A program made the translations under genes and the position numbers. This document shows positions 16,669 through 26,513 of a stretch of DNA of 64,000 bases, in pieces. The notes under the pieces were generated by a model. That model had not been told where the DNA came from. It worked only from the letters and a program-made list of their open reading frames with translations, and ran no database searches. How positions within the stretch are numbered: position 1 is the stretch's first letter; every line of letters begins with the position of its first letter. Source of the stretch: GCA-2731375 sp964590195 (GTDB lineage: Bacteria > Pseudomonadota > Alphaproteobacteria > GCA-2731375); assembly GCA_964590195.1 (NCBI GenBank), contig CAZPWJ010000002.1:1-64000 (forward strand), in the 5' to 3' direction.

Positions 16669-18774
16669 ATGAAATTGCGGGGCGGCGCGCGCATTGGCGC
16701 TGATATCGGCGGTACTTTTACCGACCTGGTTCTAAGCGATGCCCAGGGGCGCACCTGGTTCGACAAGCGCTCCTCGACGCCGGGGCAGCCGGAACAGGCG
16801 GTCCTGGACGGCATTGTCGATCTGCTGCGCCGCGCCGATTTGGAGCCGGCCGATCTGGTCGAGGTCCTGCACGGTACCACTGTAGGTTCGAACACCCTGC
16901 TACAGCAAAGCGGCGCCCCGACGGGCCTGATCACCACCAAGGGCTTTCGCGACGTGCTGGAAATCGGCCGCGTGCGCACGCCGGATATGTTCGATTTACA
17001 GTGGGACAAGCCCGTGCCCCTGGTGCCCCGCCGCTTGCGGGCCGAGGTGGACGAGCGTATCGCCGCCGACGGCAGTATCATTCAGCCCCTCGACGAAGAC
17101 GGCTTGCGCGCGGCGGCGTCGACGCTGGTGGAGCGGGGCGCGGCGTCCATCGCCGTCTGTTTTATCAACAGTTACCGCAATCCGGCCCACGAACGCCGTG
17201 CCGACGCGGTGCTTCGTGAAGCATTTCCCGATCTGGCCATTACCGCCTCCGTCTCGGTGCTGGCCGAGATGCGGGAGTATGAACGGACCTCGACGGCGGT
17301 GGTGAACGCTTATGTATTGCCAATTTTGCAATCCTATCTGCAACGCCTAAGCGATGGCTTGCGCGCCATCGGGATCAGTGCACCGTTGCTGGTCAGCGAT
17401 TCCAATGGCGGTTTGGCCGCCGCCCGCACGGCAATGGAGAAACCGGTTTTCTTCATCTCGTCGGGCCGCTCCGCCGGGGTCGTGGGTGCGGCCCGGCTGG
17501 GGCGGGCGGCGGCGGAAACGGACGTGGTGGTGTTCGACATGGGGGGCACCACGGCCTCGGCCTCGTTGGTCCAGAACGGCCAGATATCCCGTGCCAATGA
17601 ATACGAGTTCCGCGCCGGCATCTCGGTCCCCGCCCGCTTCATCAAGGCGGGCGGCTATATGATGCGTGTGCCCACCGTTGACGTGGCCGAGGTCGGCAGC
17701 GGTGGCGGCTCCATCGCCTGGATCGACGACGGCGGGCTGTTGCATGTCGGTCCGGTTTCCGCTGGCGCCGATCCGGGGCCCGCCTGTTATGGCCAGGGCG
17801 GGGAGCGGCCAACGGTCAGCGATGCCAATGTGGTGCTGGGCTATCTGCCTGAGCAACTGGCCGGCGGCGGTTTGCAGCTGGATGTTGACAAGGCCCGAGG
17901 GGTGATCCAGCGCGATCTGGCGAGACCGCTGGGTCTGTCGTTGGAGGACGCGGCGTTTGGCGTCCGGCAAGTGGCCAACGCCAATATGGCCCGGGCCATC
18001 CGGGCGGTCAGTGTCGAACGGGGGATCGACCCGCGCGACTTTACCCTGGCGGCCTTTGGCGGCAGCGGTCCGGTGCATGCCTGTGACCTGGCAAGGAGCC
18101 TGGATATCAACCGGGTGCTGCTGCCCATGATGCCGGGCGTTTTTACCGCTTTGGGCATGCTGACCGGAGATGTTGAGCGGCATTTCCTGACCGCCATGCC
18201 GGGCTTGTTGCGGGATCTGCGTCTATCTGAATTGGACCGGGCCGTGACAGACCTGCGTCTGCAGGCGGCGGCCGCCTTGCGGGATGAGAATTTCACGCCG
18301 GAGCAAATGCTTCTCGCCTTTAGCCTTGAATTACGGTTTGAAGGTCAGGATTCCGAACTGCCGGTGCGGCTTCCCGATACTGTCCGGGAGATCGAAATTC
18401 CTTGGCTTCAGCAGCAGTTTCTGGATGCCTATGAGGCAGTCTATCAATATGTCGCCGACGACGCGGTTGAGGTCGTGAACCTGCGGCTGCTGGCCCGTGG
18501 CGTGCGCGCGGGCAAGCTGGATTTCGCCACCTTAAGCATTACCACGGCGGAGGAGGCGCATGCGCCGGCCTCTGAGCGGGAGGTCTATTTTGGCCGCGAA
18601 TTGGGCTGGCTGCGCACCAGGGTCATGGACCGGCAGGCCTTTACGGGCAGTGCGCATGGTCCGTTGATATTGCAAAACAGCGATAGCACCGTGGTGGTGC
18701 CACCAGGCGGCGCGGTAAAGGGCGATGGCCTGGGCGATCTGCTGATAGAACTCGGGGAGGGGACTGCGCAATGA
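16669..18774 (+). CDS. hyuA: Hydantoinase/oxoprolinase subunit A
   Basis: ATP-dependent subunit of an N-methylhydantoinase, 5-oxoprolinase or acetone-carboxylase-like enzyme, 701 residues. The actin-like ATP-binding motif GADIGGTFTDLVLSD opens the protein, followed by LHGTTVGSNTLLQ and the hydantoinase A core (FDMGGTTASASLV, AFGGSGPVHACDLA). An AGGAG site precedes the ATG. The stop overlaps the hyuB start (ATGA), so the two are translationally coupled. The true substrate among this broad family cannot be fixed from sequence. Confidence 0.9.
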   Translation: MKLRGGARIGADIGGTFTDLVLSDAQGRTWFDKRSSTPGQPEQAVLDGIVDLLRRADLEPADLVEVLHGTTVGSNTLLQQSGAPTGLITTKGFRDVLEIGRVRTPDMFDLQWDKPVPLVPRRLRAEVDERIAADGSIIQPLDEDGLRAAASTLVERGAASIAVCFINSYRNPAHERRADAVLREAFPDLAITASVSVLAEMREYERTSTAVVNAYVLPILQSYLQRLSDGLRAIGISAPLLVSDSNGGLAAARTAMEKPVFFISSGRSAGVVGAARLGRAAAETDVVVFDMGGTTASASLVQNGQISRANEYEFRAGISVPARFIKAGGYMMRVPTVDVAEVGSGGGSIAWIDDGGLLHVGPVSAGADPGPACYGQGGERPTVSDANVVLGYLPEQLAGGGLQLDVDKARGVIQRDLARPLGLSLEDAAFGVRQVANANMARAIRAVSVERGIDPRDFTLAAFGGSGPVHACDLARSLDINRVLLPMMPGVFTALGMLTGDVERHFLTAMPGLLRDLRLSELDRAVTDLRLQAAAALRDENFTPEQMLLAFSLELRFEGQDSELPVRLPDTVREIEIPWLQQQFLDAYEAVYQYVADDAVEVVNLRLLARGVRAGKLDFATLSITTAEEAHAPASEREVYFGRELGWLRTRVMDRQAFTGSAHGPLILQNSDSTVVVPPGGAVKGDGLGDLLIELGEGTAQ

Positions 18775-20507
18775 GCCCGGATATTGATCCCATTACCTTT
18801 GCCGTGATCAAGAACGGCCTGGATACCATCGTTGACGACATGGCCTATACGGTCATGCGCACCGCGCGTTCGCCGATTGTGCGGGATGTGTTGGATTATT
18901 CCGCGACGATCTGCGATGCCCGGGGGCGCATCCTGGCACAGGCCAAGACCGTCGCCCTGCATCTGGGCGCGGTACCCGATGCGATGATCGCGGTGATGGA
19001 TGAATTCGGCGAGGATCTGTTCGATGGCGATGTCATCATTTTGAACGACCCTTATGCCGGCGGCATGCATCTGCCGGATATTTTCATGTTCAAGCCGATC
19101 TTCCACGGGCAAACCTTGCAGGGCTTTGCCGTTGTGATCGCCCACCATTCCGATGTGGGCGGACGGGTGCCGGGGTCGAATGCCTCTGATTCAACCGAGA
19201 TTTTTCAGGAAGGCCTGCGCATTCCGCCCTTGAAACTGTATGCCGCCGGGCAGAAGGACCGCTCTCTGTTTGCCCTGCTGCAAAAAAACGTGCGTCTGCC
19301 CGATATGCTGATCGGCGATCTGGCGGCCCAGCTGGCAACCTGCAATGTCGGCGAGCGGGCCTTTATCAGTCTGCTCGAAAAACATGGCGCCGATGGCCTG
19401 GGGCGGTATTTTAATGCCCTGCTGGACTATGGCGAGCGCCTGACCCGCCAGGCCATTAGCGCCTGGCCCAATGGCCGCTACGAGTTCACGGACTTTATCG
19501 ACGACGATGGCTTCGACCAGGGTCCGATCCCTATCGTCTGCGCCATTGATGTCATGGATGATCATCTGGTGGTGGACTTCGAAGGCTCGTCACCTCAGGT
19601 CAAGGGCGCCATCAACTGCACCATGTCCTACACCAAATCATCGACCTATCTGGGCATACGCTGTGCCCTGGGCCGCGAAGTGCCCAACAATGCCGGCATC
19701 TACCGTTGCATCACCATAACCGCGCCGGAGGGTTCGATCCTGAACCCCCGCATGCCGGCGGCGGTGGCGGCGCGTGCCCTGACGGGTTATCGGGTGGTCG
19801 ATGCGGTACTGGGCGCCTTGGCGGCGATCGCGCCCGAACGCGTCATGGCGGCGGGCGAGGGCGGCAACACCGTGGTCTGTATCGGCGGTTATGAGGACGG
19901 GGTCCAGGGGCAAGAGCAGACGCCTTTTATTCTGGTCGATATGATCAATGGCGCCTGGGGCGGCCGGGCCGGAAAGGATGGTATCGAGGGGGTGACGAAC
20001 CCGTCGCAAAATATGTCCAATATGCCGGTAGAGACGCTGGAGGCCCGTTATCCCATCCGGGTCGAGGAATATGCCCTGCGCCCGGATTCTTGTGGCCCGG
20101 GAGAGCATCGAGGCGGCCTGGGGTTGATCCGGCAGTATCGCCTGCTGGCCGATGAAGCGGTGCTGCAACTGCGCGCCGACCGAACGGAAAATCCACCTTA
20201 TGGCCTTTTCGGTGGTGGCCGTGCCGCGCCCAGCCTGAACATTCTGGATCCCGGCGGTTCGGCCGAGGCATTGCCATCAAAGGTAACGCGAACCCTGCGC
20301 GGTGGCGAGGTGATCCGCCATGAACAGGCGGGCGGTGGCGGTTACGGCGATCCCCTGAGCCGAGAGCCCGAACTGGTGGCGGCTGACGTGGCCGACGAGA
20401 AGATCAGCCGGGCCTTCGCCGAACAACATTTTGGCGTGGTCATGTTAGCGGAAGGTCTTGGGCCTGACCTGGCGGCGACCAAGGCATGCCGGCAACGGCG
20501 AAAATAA
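18771..20507 (+). CDS. hyuB: Hydantoinase/oxoprolinase subunit B
   Basis: Partner of the A subunit in an ATP-dependent amidohydrolase or carboxylase, 578 residues. Family motifs include NDPYAGGMHLPDIFM, IAHHSDVGGRVPGSNAS and the C-terminal GGGGYGDPL. It overlaps the A gene by 4 bp. The neighbouring divergent molybdenum hydroxylase could act on the same heterocyclic or imide substrates, but that is inference from position only. Confidence 0.9.
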   Translation: MSPDIDPITFAVIKNGLDTIVDDMAYTVMRTARSPIVRDVLDYSATICDARGRILAQAKTVALHLGAVPDAMIAVMDEFGEDLFDGDVIILNDPYAGGMHLPDIFMFKPIFHGQTLQGFAVVIAHHSDVGGRVPGSNASDSTEIFQEGLRIPPLKLYAAGQKDRSLFALLQKNVRLPDMLIGDLAAQLATCNVGERAFISLLEKHGADGLGRYFNALLDYGERLTRQAISAWPNGRYEFTDFIDDDGFDQGPIPIVCAIDVMDDHLVVDFEGSSPQVKGAINCTMSYTKSSTYLGIRCALGREVPNNAGIYRCITITAPEGSILNPRMPAAVAARALTGYRVVDAVLGALAAIAPERVMAAGEGGNTVVCIGGYEDGVQGQEQTPFILVDMINGAWGGRAGKDGIEGVTNPSQNMSNMPVETLEARYPIRVEEYALRPDSCGPGEHRGGLGLIRQYRLLADEAVLQLRADRTENPPYGLFGGGRAAPSLNILDPGGSAEALPSKVTRTLRGGEVIRHEQAGGGGYGDPLSREPELVAADVADEKISRAFAEQHFGVVMLAEGLGPDLAATKACRQRRK

Positions 20508-20514
20508 AACCGAA

Positions 20515-21282
20515 CTACGCCACGACCATGCTGCGCGGCACCGTGATCCAGGTCGCCCGCGCGAAGGCAAGAAGATTGCCCGCCGCGCCGTATAGGGCGC
20601 TGTCGGCCAGCAGTTTGCGCCCTGACCGCGCGCCCTGCAGGGCAGTAATGACGCAGGCCTCGCCAGGCCGCGGACGCTCCATAACGCGGGTGGCCATGCG
20701 GCCCAACAGAACGCTTTCATCGCTGTCGCCCTCGCCGAAATTTCCGCCCAGAACCGCATGTCCCGTCGGGCAGTCGAGACAGGCCCAAATGAACTCCTCG
20801 GCAACCAGGCCGTCGGCGGCGGCAAGGCTGCCGTCGGGCAGCCAATGGGAGGCATAAGGAATTGCTGCCGCCGTGGCCGCCGTCTGCAAAGGCCCGGCCA
20901 GGATACGCAGCCCATCGCCCTCGGCGCGCCCGGGACCACAGACAAAGCAGCCCGAGACGTCATGATTGTTCTCGTCGAACGGTGTCGCCCGGCTGGCCTC
21001 GGATGCCTCGGCAAAACTGGCGCGGGGCAATTCATCCAGCATCAAATCGCTAGCCTTGGCCGTTGCAAGCAAGATGCCTTCACTGTGCAGCTCAATGCCG
21101 TGATCAGCGCCTGGACTGACAGCCAAGGCGATATCCAGCGGTATGGGCTTGTGCAGGGTTACTTCGGCACCCAATTTTTCTTCAGATTGGCCCAGCTGTT
21201 TGCTCATCAGGCCGCAAACGTAGCCGCCGTTGCCCGAATTGGGCGGGCCGCGAAAGCGGCGGTCGATCACAATATTCGGCAT
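20515..21282 (-). CDS. Hypothetical protein, possible hotdog-fold thioesterase-like
   Basis: A 255-residue protein I cannot assign firmly. The start (IDRRFRGPPNSGNGGYVCGL) and the layout of two similar halves recall double-hotdog acyl-CoA-binding or thioesterase-like proteins. A central CFVCGPGRAEGDGLRI stretch with two cysteines is characteristic of a conserved hypothetical group. It converges on hyuB with a 7-bp gap and lies upstream of radC on the same strand. The biochemical role is unknown. Confidence 0.65.
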   Translation of the reverse strand: MPNIVIDRRFRGPPNSGNGGYVCGLMSKQLGQSEEKLGAEVTLHKPIPLDIALAVSPGADHGIELHSEGILLATAKASDLMLDELPRASFAEASEASRATPFDENNHDVSGCFVCGPGRAEGDGLRILAGPLQTAATAAAIPYASHWLPDGSLAAADGLVAEEFIWACLDCPTGHAVLGGNFGEGDSDESVLLGRMATRVMERPRPGEACVITALQGARSGRKLLADSALYGAAGNLLAFARATWITVPRSMVVA

Positions 21283-21295
21283 GTTTGATGAGGCC

Positions 21296-22009
21296 CTATT
21301 CTTTCAACAGGCCCATGGCGCTGAAGCTGGCTTCCTCGCTACGGGTGATGATCAAATGATCATGCAGGACGATGCCAAGAGGTTTGGCCGCGGCATTGAT
21401 TTGTTTGGTCATTTCAATGTCGGCGCGGCTGGGCGTGGCATCGCCGGATGGGTGGTTGTGCACCAGAATAAGTGCCGTGGCGCCCAGTTCCAAGGCCCGT
21501 TTGACGACCTCGCGCGGATATACCGGGGTATGGTCGATGGTGCCCCGCTGCTGTACCTCGTCGGCGATCAGGCGGTTTCTGCGGTCGAGAAACAAGATAC
21601 GGAAGGCCTCTGTCTTGTCGTGCCCCATGGCGGCCCGGCAATAATCCAGCAGCGCCTGCCAGGAGCCGACGATAGGTTGCCCGATCAGCTGCGTTCGGCT
21701 CAAATGCAGGGCAGCAGCCTGGGTTGCCTTCAGGGTGGCAATGGTGGTTTCGCCCAGGCCTGCGCCTTGTAATGCCTCCACGTCCGCCGACAAAACGCCG
21801 GCCAGACCGTCGAATTGATCGATCAACCGTTTCGCCAGCGGCTTGACGTCGCCTTGACGCAGGGCGCCGAACAAAACCAGCTCGAGCAACTCGTAATCGG
21901 GCAAACTCTCAGGTCCGCCGCGTAGGAAACGTTCGCGCAGGCGTTGACGATGGCCGTGGTAGTGGGGTTTTTTCGCTTTATCCGCCAATACAAACTCCGA
22001 AACCGGCAT
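21296..22009 (-). CDS. radC: RadC family JAB/MPN metalloprotease-like protein
   Basis: A 237-residue RadC protein with an N-terminal helix-hairpin-helix region and a C-terminal JAMM zinc site, HNHPSGDATPSRADIEMT. Despite the name, a DNA-repair role is not established. Its start overlaps the map stop by 1 bp, so the two are likely co-transcribed. Confidence 0.93.
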   Translation of the reverse strand: MPVSEFVLADKAKKPHYHGHRQRLRERFLRGGPESLPDYELLELVLFGALRQGDVKPLAKRLIDQFDGLAGVLSADVEALQGAGLGETTIATLKATQAAALHLSRTQLIGQPIVGSWQALLDYCRAAMGHDKTEAFRILFLDRRNRLIADEVQQRGTIDHTPVYPREVVKRALELGATALILVHNHPSGDATPSRADIEMTKQINAAAKPLGIVLHDHLIITRSEEASFSAMGLLKE

Positions 22010-22830
22010 TACTCATAAGGCGGCTTGTGCAGGCCCTGGGGCGAAGTGGTGAAGATTTGTACGCCATCCGCCGTGACGCCCAGGGAATGTTCAAATTGCG
22101 CGGAAAGGGATTTGTCCCTGGTCACCGCCGTCCAGCCGTCGTTCAGCATTTTGACTTCCCAGGTACCCAGATTGATCATGGGCTCGATAGTGAAGAACAT
22201 GCCTTCGCGCAGCTCCAGACCTTTTCCCGCCGCGCCATAATGCAGCACGTTTGGCGCATCGTGGAAAACCCGGCCCAGACCATGGCCGCAGAAATCCCGC
22301 ACCACGGAACAGCGCTGCTCCTCGGCATAGGTTTGGATGGCATGGCCGATATCGCCCAGGGTCGCGCCTGGTTTGACCACCGCGATGCCCCGCATCATCG
22401 CTTCGTAGGTTATGTCGCACAGACGCCGTGCCTTCAGCTTCGGCTTGCCCGCGAAATACATCCGCGAGCTGTCGCCGAACCAGCCGTCCAGGGTAACGGT
22501 GACATCAATGTTCATGATATCGCCGTCCTTGAGGACCCTGTCGCCGGGAATACCGTGGCAGACCACGTGGTTGATGGAAATGCAGACCGATTTGGGAAAG
22601 CCGCGATAGTTCAAGGGTGATGGCGTGGCGCCATGATCAACGATGAAATCGTGGCACAGCGTATCCAGCGCATCGGTGGTAACGCCGGGCTGTACATGCG
22701 GGCCGATCATGTCCAGACATTCGGCGGCCAGACGGCCGGCCCGGGCCATGGCATCGAAATCCTCCGGGCTGTACAGCTTGATCAAGCCGGTGTTTTCGGG
22801 CGGTGCCTTGTCGGCGGCGACATAGTTCAT
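22009..22830 (-). CDS. map: Methionine aminopeptidase, type I
   Basis: Removes the initiator methionine from nascent proteins; a two-metal enzyme. The ligand set is visible: NIDVTVTLDGWFGDSSRM (two aspartates), GHGLGRVFHDAPN (histidine), FTIEPM (glutamate) and QFEHSLGVT (glutamate), with substrate histidine in INHVVCHGIP. The ATG at 22830 follows a GGAAGAAAG ribosome site and gives 273 residues. An upstream ATG at 23001 would run into sfsA and is rejected. It lies between sfsA and radC on the same strand. Confidence 0.96.
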   Translation of the reverse strand: MNYVAADKAPPENTGLIKLYSPEDFDAMARAGRLAAECLDMIGPHVQPGVTTDALDTLCHDFIVDHGATPSPLNYRGFPKSVCISINHVVCHGIPGDRVLKDGDIMNIDVTVTLDGWFGDSSRMYFAGKPKLKARRLCDITYEAMMRGIAVVKPGATLGDIGHAIQTYAEEQRCSVVRDFCGHGLGRVFHDAPNVLHYGAAGKGLELREGMFFTIEPMINLGTWEVKMLNDGWTAVTRDKSLSAQFEHSLGVTADGVQIFTTSPQGLHKPPYE

Positions 22831-22849
22831 ATGGCTTTCTTCCCCAAGC

Positions 22850-23551
22850 CTAAAAAACGAGCTGCAATGGTTTCCGCACCTGGATACCCGTGGTGTCGAT
22901 CTGGCAATCATAGCAGATCGCCTCGACACCGCGCCCCATGGCCCGGTGCAATTCCTCCGCATACGTCGGATCGATATCGCCGGCAATAGCAAAGCGGTCA
23001 CAATCGCCTCTTTGTACCAGATAAAACATTACCGCACGGTGTCCAGCGTCGACCATATCGCCCAGTTCAACCAGATGCTTGGCGCCGCGTTTGGTGACTG
23101 AATCGGGAAATTCCGCCAGGCCCGGTTGGCGCATCAGATGCACATTCTTGATCTCGACATAGCAATCGGGCCGGCCGGAATGCTCCAGCAGCAAATCAAC
23201 CCGCGAATTCTGCCCGTACTTAACCTCGCGCCGCAGGGTATCATAACCCCGCAATGGCTCGACTTCGCCCGCTTCGATAGCCTCGGCGGCGATACCGTTC
23301 GGGTGGGCCGTGTTGATGCCGACGAGACCGCCGTCCGCAAGCATCAATTCCCAGCTGAATTTCAATTTGCGCTTGGGGTTGCGCGACGGTGACAGCCAGA
23401 CCTCGGCGCCGGCATCTTTCAGGCCCAGCATGGCGCCTGGGTTGGCGCAATGGGCCGTGACCTGCGCGCCATCGTCCAATTCGATATCGGCCAGGAAACG
23501 TTTATAGCGGCGCAGCAGGGTGCCGCGTATCAAGGGGTCGGGAAACTGCAT
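22850..23551 (-). CDS. sfsA: DNA/RNA nuclease SfsA
   Basis: A 233-residue SfsA protein, a family named for sugar fermentation stimulation, with an OB-like N-terminal domain and a restriction-endonuclease-like C-terminal domain. Typical stretches are RYKRFLADIELDDGAQVTAH, HCANPGAM, and YVEIKNVHLMR followed by VTKRGAKHL, where the E-x-K pair is the nuclease core. It is followed 19 bp later by map, a frequent alphaproteobacterial neighbour. Confidence 0.95.
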   Translation of the reverse strand: MQFPDPLIRGTLLRRYKRFLADIELDDGAQVTAHCANPGAMLGLKDAGAEVWLSPSRNPKRKLKFSWELMLADGGLVGINTAHPNGIAAEAIEAGEVEPLRGYDTLRREVKYGQNSRVDLLLEHSGRPDCYVEIKNVHLMRQPGLAEFPDSVTKRGAKHLVELGDMVDAGHRAVMFYLVQRGDCDRFAIAGDIDPTYAEELHRAMGRGVEAICYDCQIDTTGIQVRKPLQLVF

Positions 23552-23673
23552 GGCAGCAAATTACCCGCGTGTGCGGCGCGGCGCAATCGCCGTATGGGCC
23601 GCCTGCGATGACAGCTTCAATTCAGGGCTGCTATAGTGCAAGAATCAACGCCAACCGCGAAGGCCCATGGATC

Positions 23674-24444
23674 ATGTCCGATAGCCCAAAGACCGTAACC
23701 GCCGCCGTCATCATCATCGGCGATGAAATTCTCTCCGGCCGGACCAAGGATCAGAATCTGGCATTCCTGGCAGAGGCCCTGAACGAGGCGGGCGTGCAGT
23801 TGCGCGAATGCCGCATGGTGGCGGATGTGGAAGCCGAGATCGTGGCCGCGGTCAACGCCCTGCGCGCCAGCAATGATTATGTCTTTACCACGGGCGGCAT
23901 CGGCCCGACCCATGATGACATTACCGCCGACAGCGTAGGCGCCGCGTTTGGCCTGGCAGTGGATTTCAATCCCGAGGCGGTCGCCATACTGGAGGCTCAT
24001 TATGCCCATACGGGGGCTGAATTGAATCAGGCCCGCATGCGCATGGCGCGAACACCCGTGGGCGCGGCGTTGGTAGAGAATCCGGTCAGCAAGGCGCCGG
24101 GCTTTCGGGTCGAGAATGTCTATGTCATGGCCGGCATCCCATCGGTCTGTCAGGCCATGTTTCATAGCATGAAGCACGAATTGATCGGCGGTGATCCGGT
24201 CCGCTCCGTCTCGATCTCTGTGCATTTGGCGGAGGGCACCTTGGCCAATGGCCTGAGTGCGCTACAGGATAAATACCCCGATGTGGGCATGGGCTCCTAC
24301 CCGTTTTATCGCGACGGGCGCTTCGGCGCTTCCATCGTGGCGCGCAGCCAGTCGCCCGAAAAACTGTCGGCGGCGGCGGACGAGATCCGTCAATTAATGC
24401 GCGATCTGGACGGCGAACCGATCGAACAGGATGAAGAAGCCTAA
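23674..24444 (+). CDS. CinA-like molybdopterin-binding domain protein
   Basis: A 256-residue protein of the CinA N-terminal (COG1058) family, with IIGDEILSGRTKDQN at the start and TTGGIGPTHDDIT in the MoaB/MogA-type fold. It lacks the C-terminal nicotinamide-nucleotide amidohydrolase domain of full CinA, so ADP-ribose pyrophosphatase or cofactor-salvage activity is possible but unproven. The ATG at 23674 matches the family N-terminus; the frame continues upstream to 23569 without similarity. Confidence 0.88.
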   Translation: MSDSPKTVTAAVIIIGDEILSGRTKDQNLAFLAEALNEAGVQLRECRMVADVEAEIVAAVNALRASNDYVFTTGGIGPTHDDITADSVGAAFGLAVDFNPEAVAILEAHYAHTGAELNQARMRMARTPVGAALVENPVSKAPGFRVENVYVMAGIPSVCQAMFHSMKHELIGGDPVRSVSISVHLAEGTLANGLSALQDKYPDVGMGSYPFYRDGRFGASIVARSQSPEKLSAAADEIRQLMRDLDGEPIEQDEEA

Positions 24445-24449
24445 GCGGC

Positions 24450-25754
24450 CTAAGGGGACAGGATAGCGCCGGCCTTGATCAAGCTGCCGCGCAGGCTGTC
24501 TATATCGACCTCGCCTATATCTCCGTTGCCGCTTGCCGCCAGGGCGGCGGCGGTGCCGGCGGCCTGGCCCGTGGCCATGCAGGCGGGGATTTCCTTGGTC
24601 GCGTTGTGAACCCGCCGGTCGACCGAGATACAGCGCCCCGCGACAAGCAGATTGCCGACCGAGGCGTGATGCAGGGCCCGGTAGGGGATTTGATAGCGCG
24701 CGCCATAGCGGGTCCAGTGGCCGGTGACCGCGATGGCGTCGTCAAAGCTGCGTTGATCGTCATCGGCGCCCAGGACATAGTCGCCGACCAGTCGCCGGGT
24801 TTCGGTAATGCCCAACTGATCGGCGGCATCGCCCAGATAGGCGTTGGCGAAGCCGGGCACCTCGGCCCGCAACTTGTCGATCTGTTGCATCATCAGGCGG
24901 CGGGATTCGACCTCGGCATAGGTTAGATCCTCGACCGAGGTCGGATCGATGCGGCGGTCGACGTGATCAGACATGCCCCACGGCATCAGGGTGCGGTTTT
25001 GCCCCGGCGTATTGAAAAAGCGCCCGCCCAGGGTGGGAAAAAACTTGCCTTCGCTGGCCGCCATGGCCTCTTCCGGGGCGTCGACGTTGGCCATGCGGTA
25101 CCAGCGGTAGGGGTGAACTTTCGCGGCCTCGAACGGCAGGCCGGCCCACGGCAGCAGGTCGCCGTCGCCGGTGGTATCGATGACGACCTTGGGCCGGATC
25201 GCCTGGCGGCCGGACTTTGATTGGCAGATCACATGGCTGATACGATCGCCATTCAGCACCAGATCCGTGGCCCAGGAATGCAGGCGCAGGCGGACGCCGG
25301 CTTCACCGACCATTTGATCGCCGATGAATTTAAATTCCGCCGGTTCGTAGGCCACGGAATAGCGTACCCGGTCCGGCACGCCGCCCCAGATCAGGCCCCA
25401 TTTACGGTAATGCTCGATCAAGGCCGGGTCACCCGAACCCCATTCTTGGGCCTTGGGAAAGACGGCGGCGTTGCGCTGTTCCAGACGGTCGACCAGTTCC
25501 TGGCACAGGCCCGCGATGACCTGGGTGCCGTTGCCGTCATCCAGGCTCAACAACAGGATCACCATGCCCCCCGTGGCCAGGCCGCCTAGATAGCCATAGC
25601 GCTCCAGCAGAACGGTATCGGCGCCGCTGCGGGCGGCGGCCACGGCGGCGGCCAACCCGGCCGAACCGCCGCCGACCACCAGAACATCGGGGCTGTCGAC
25701 GATGGGGGTTTGCCGTGGGGCCTCTTCCAGAATGTTGACCGTTTCCGAACTCAT
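24450..25754 (-). CDS. FAD-dependent oxidoreductase
   Basis: A 434-residue flavoprotein of the FAD_oxidored group. The dinucleotide-binding motif is DVLVVGGGSAGLAAAVAAAR near residue 24, followed by YGYLGGLATGGMV. Further in are DTTGDGDLLPWAG and the second FAD contact region ending in VAGRCISVDRRVHNATKEIP, then CMATGQAAGTAAALA. Proteins of this type act on unidentified small molecules or sugars; the substrate is unknown. It is divergent from the glutathione transferase. Confidence 0.85.
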   Translation of the reverse strand: MSSETVNILEEAPRQTPIVDSPDVLVVGGGSAGLAAAVAAARSGADTVLLERYGYLGGLATGGMVILLLSLDDGNGTQVIAGLCQELVDRLEQRNAAVFPKAQEWGSGDPALIEHYRKWGLIWGGVPDRVRYSVAYEPAEFKFIGDQMVGEAGVRLRLHSWATDLVLNGDRISHVICQSKSGRQAIRPKVVIDTTGDGDLLPWAGLPFEAAKVHPYRWYRMANVDAPEEAMAASEGKFFPTLGGRFFNTPGQNRTLMPWGMSDHVDRRIDPTSVEDLTYAEVESRRLMMQQIDKLRAEVPGFANAYLGDAADQLGITETRRLVGDYVLGADDDQRSFDDAIAVTGHWTRYGARYQIPYRALHHASVGNLLVAGRCISVDRRVHNATKEIPACMATGQAAGTAAALAASGNGDIGEVDIDSLRGSLIKAGAILSP

Positions 25755-25895
25755 GAAATTATTCTTTCAATGATCAAGGCGTCAAAAAAGCAAACATGAC
25801 CTGTTCGCTGAATAAGGCTAACATAAAGCGGCGCGGGAATTGGCATGGGCCACTAGCCGGCGATCCAAACGTCTGCATGAGGATAAGGCACAATC

Positions 25896-26513
25896 ATGAT
25901 TGATCTCTACAGTTGGAAGACCTCGAACGGCAAGAAAGCCTCCATCATGCTGGAGGAGTGCGGCCTGGACTATAATATCCACCCGATCAACATCGGCCAG
26001 GATGACCAATTCACGCCTGAATTCACCGCCATCAATCCGAACAGCAAGATCCCTGCGATCATCGACCAGGACGGCCCCGGCGGCCAGCCCTATACGGTGA
26101 TCGAGTCCGGCGCCATTTTGATGTATCTGGCGGAGAAGACCGGCCAGTTCATGCCCCAGGAAATGGCCGCTCGCTATGAGGTGATCCAATGGCTGATGTT
26201 TCAAATGGGCGGCATCGGTCCGATCTTTGGCCAGGTGCACCATTTCAAACGGGCCGCCAAGGAGCAGGTGCCTTACGCCATCAACCGTTATTATACGGAA
26301 TGCCGGCGCCTCTATGGCGTACTCGATGCCCGGCTGGAGGGGCGGGACTATCTGGCGGGCGACGTGTCTATTGCTGATTTCGCGACTTTGCCCTGGGTCT
26401 TCCGCCACGATTGGCAGGAAGTCGACCTGGCCGATTTCCCCAACGTCAAACGTTGGTACGATATCCTGATGGCCCGGCCGGCGCTTAGCCGCGGGATGGA
26501 TATCCCGGCTTGA
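25896..26513 (+). CDS. Glutathione S-transferase family protein
   Basis: A 205-residue protein. The thioredoxin-like N-terminal domain starts IDLYSWKTSNGKKASIMLEE and contains NPNSKIPAIID and the glutathione-contacting VIESGAILMYLAEKTG; an all-helical C-terminal domain follows (DYLAGDVSIADFATLPWV). The pattern resembles the YghU/Ure2p-like nu class, whose members reduce disulfides or peroxides with glutathione. The stop overlaps the start of the YbaK gene. Confidence 0.93.
   Translation: MIDLYSWKTSNGKKASIMLEECGLDYNIHPINIGQDDQFTPEFTAINPNSKIPAIIDQDGPGGQPYTVIESGAILMYLAEKTGQFMPQEMAARYEVIQWLMFQMGGIGPIFGQVHHFKRAAKEQVPYAINRYYTECRRLYGVLDARLEGRDYLAGDVSIADFATLPWVFRHDWQEVDLADFPNVKRWYDILMARPALSRGMDIPA

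Noticed and set aside
22830..23001. Extended N-terminus for methionine aminopeptidase from ATG 23001
   Set aside because: The extra 57 residues overlap sfsA and do not match the family; ATG 22830 has a good ribosome site.
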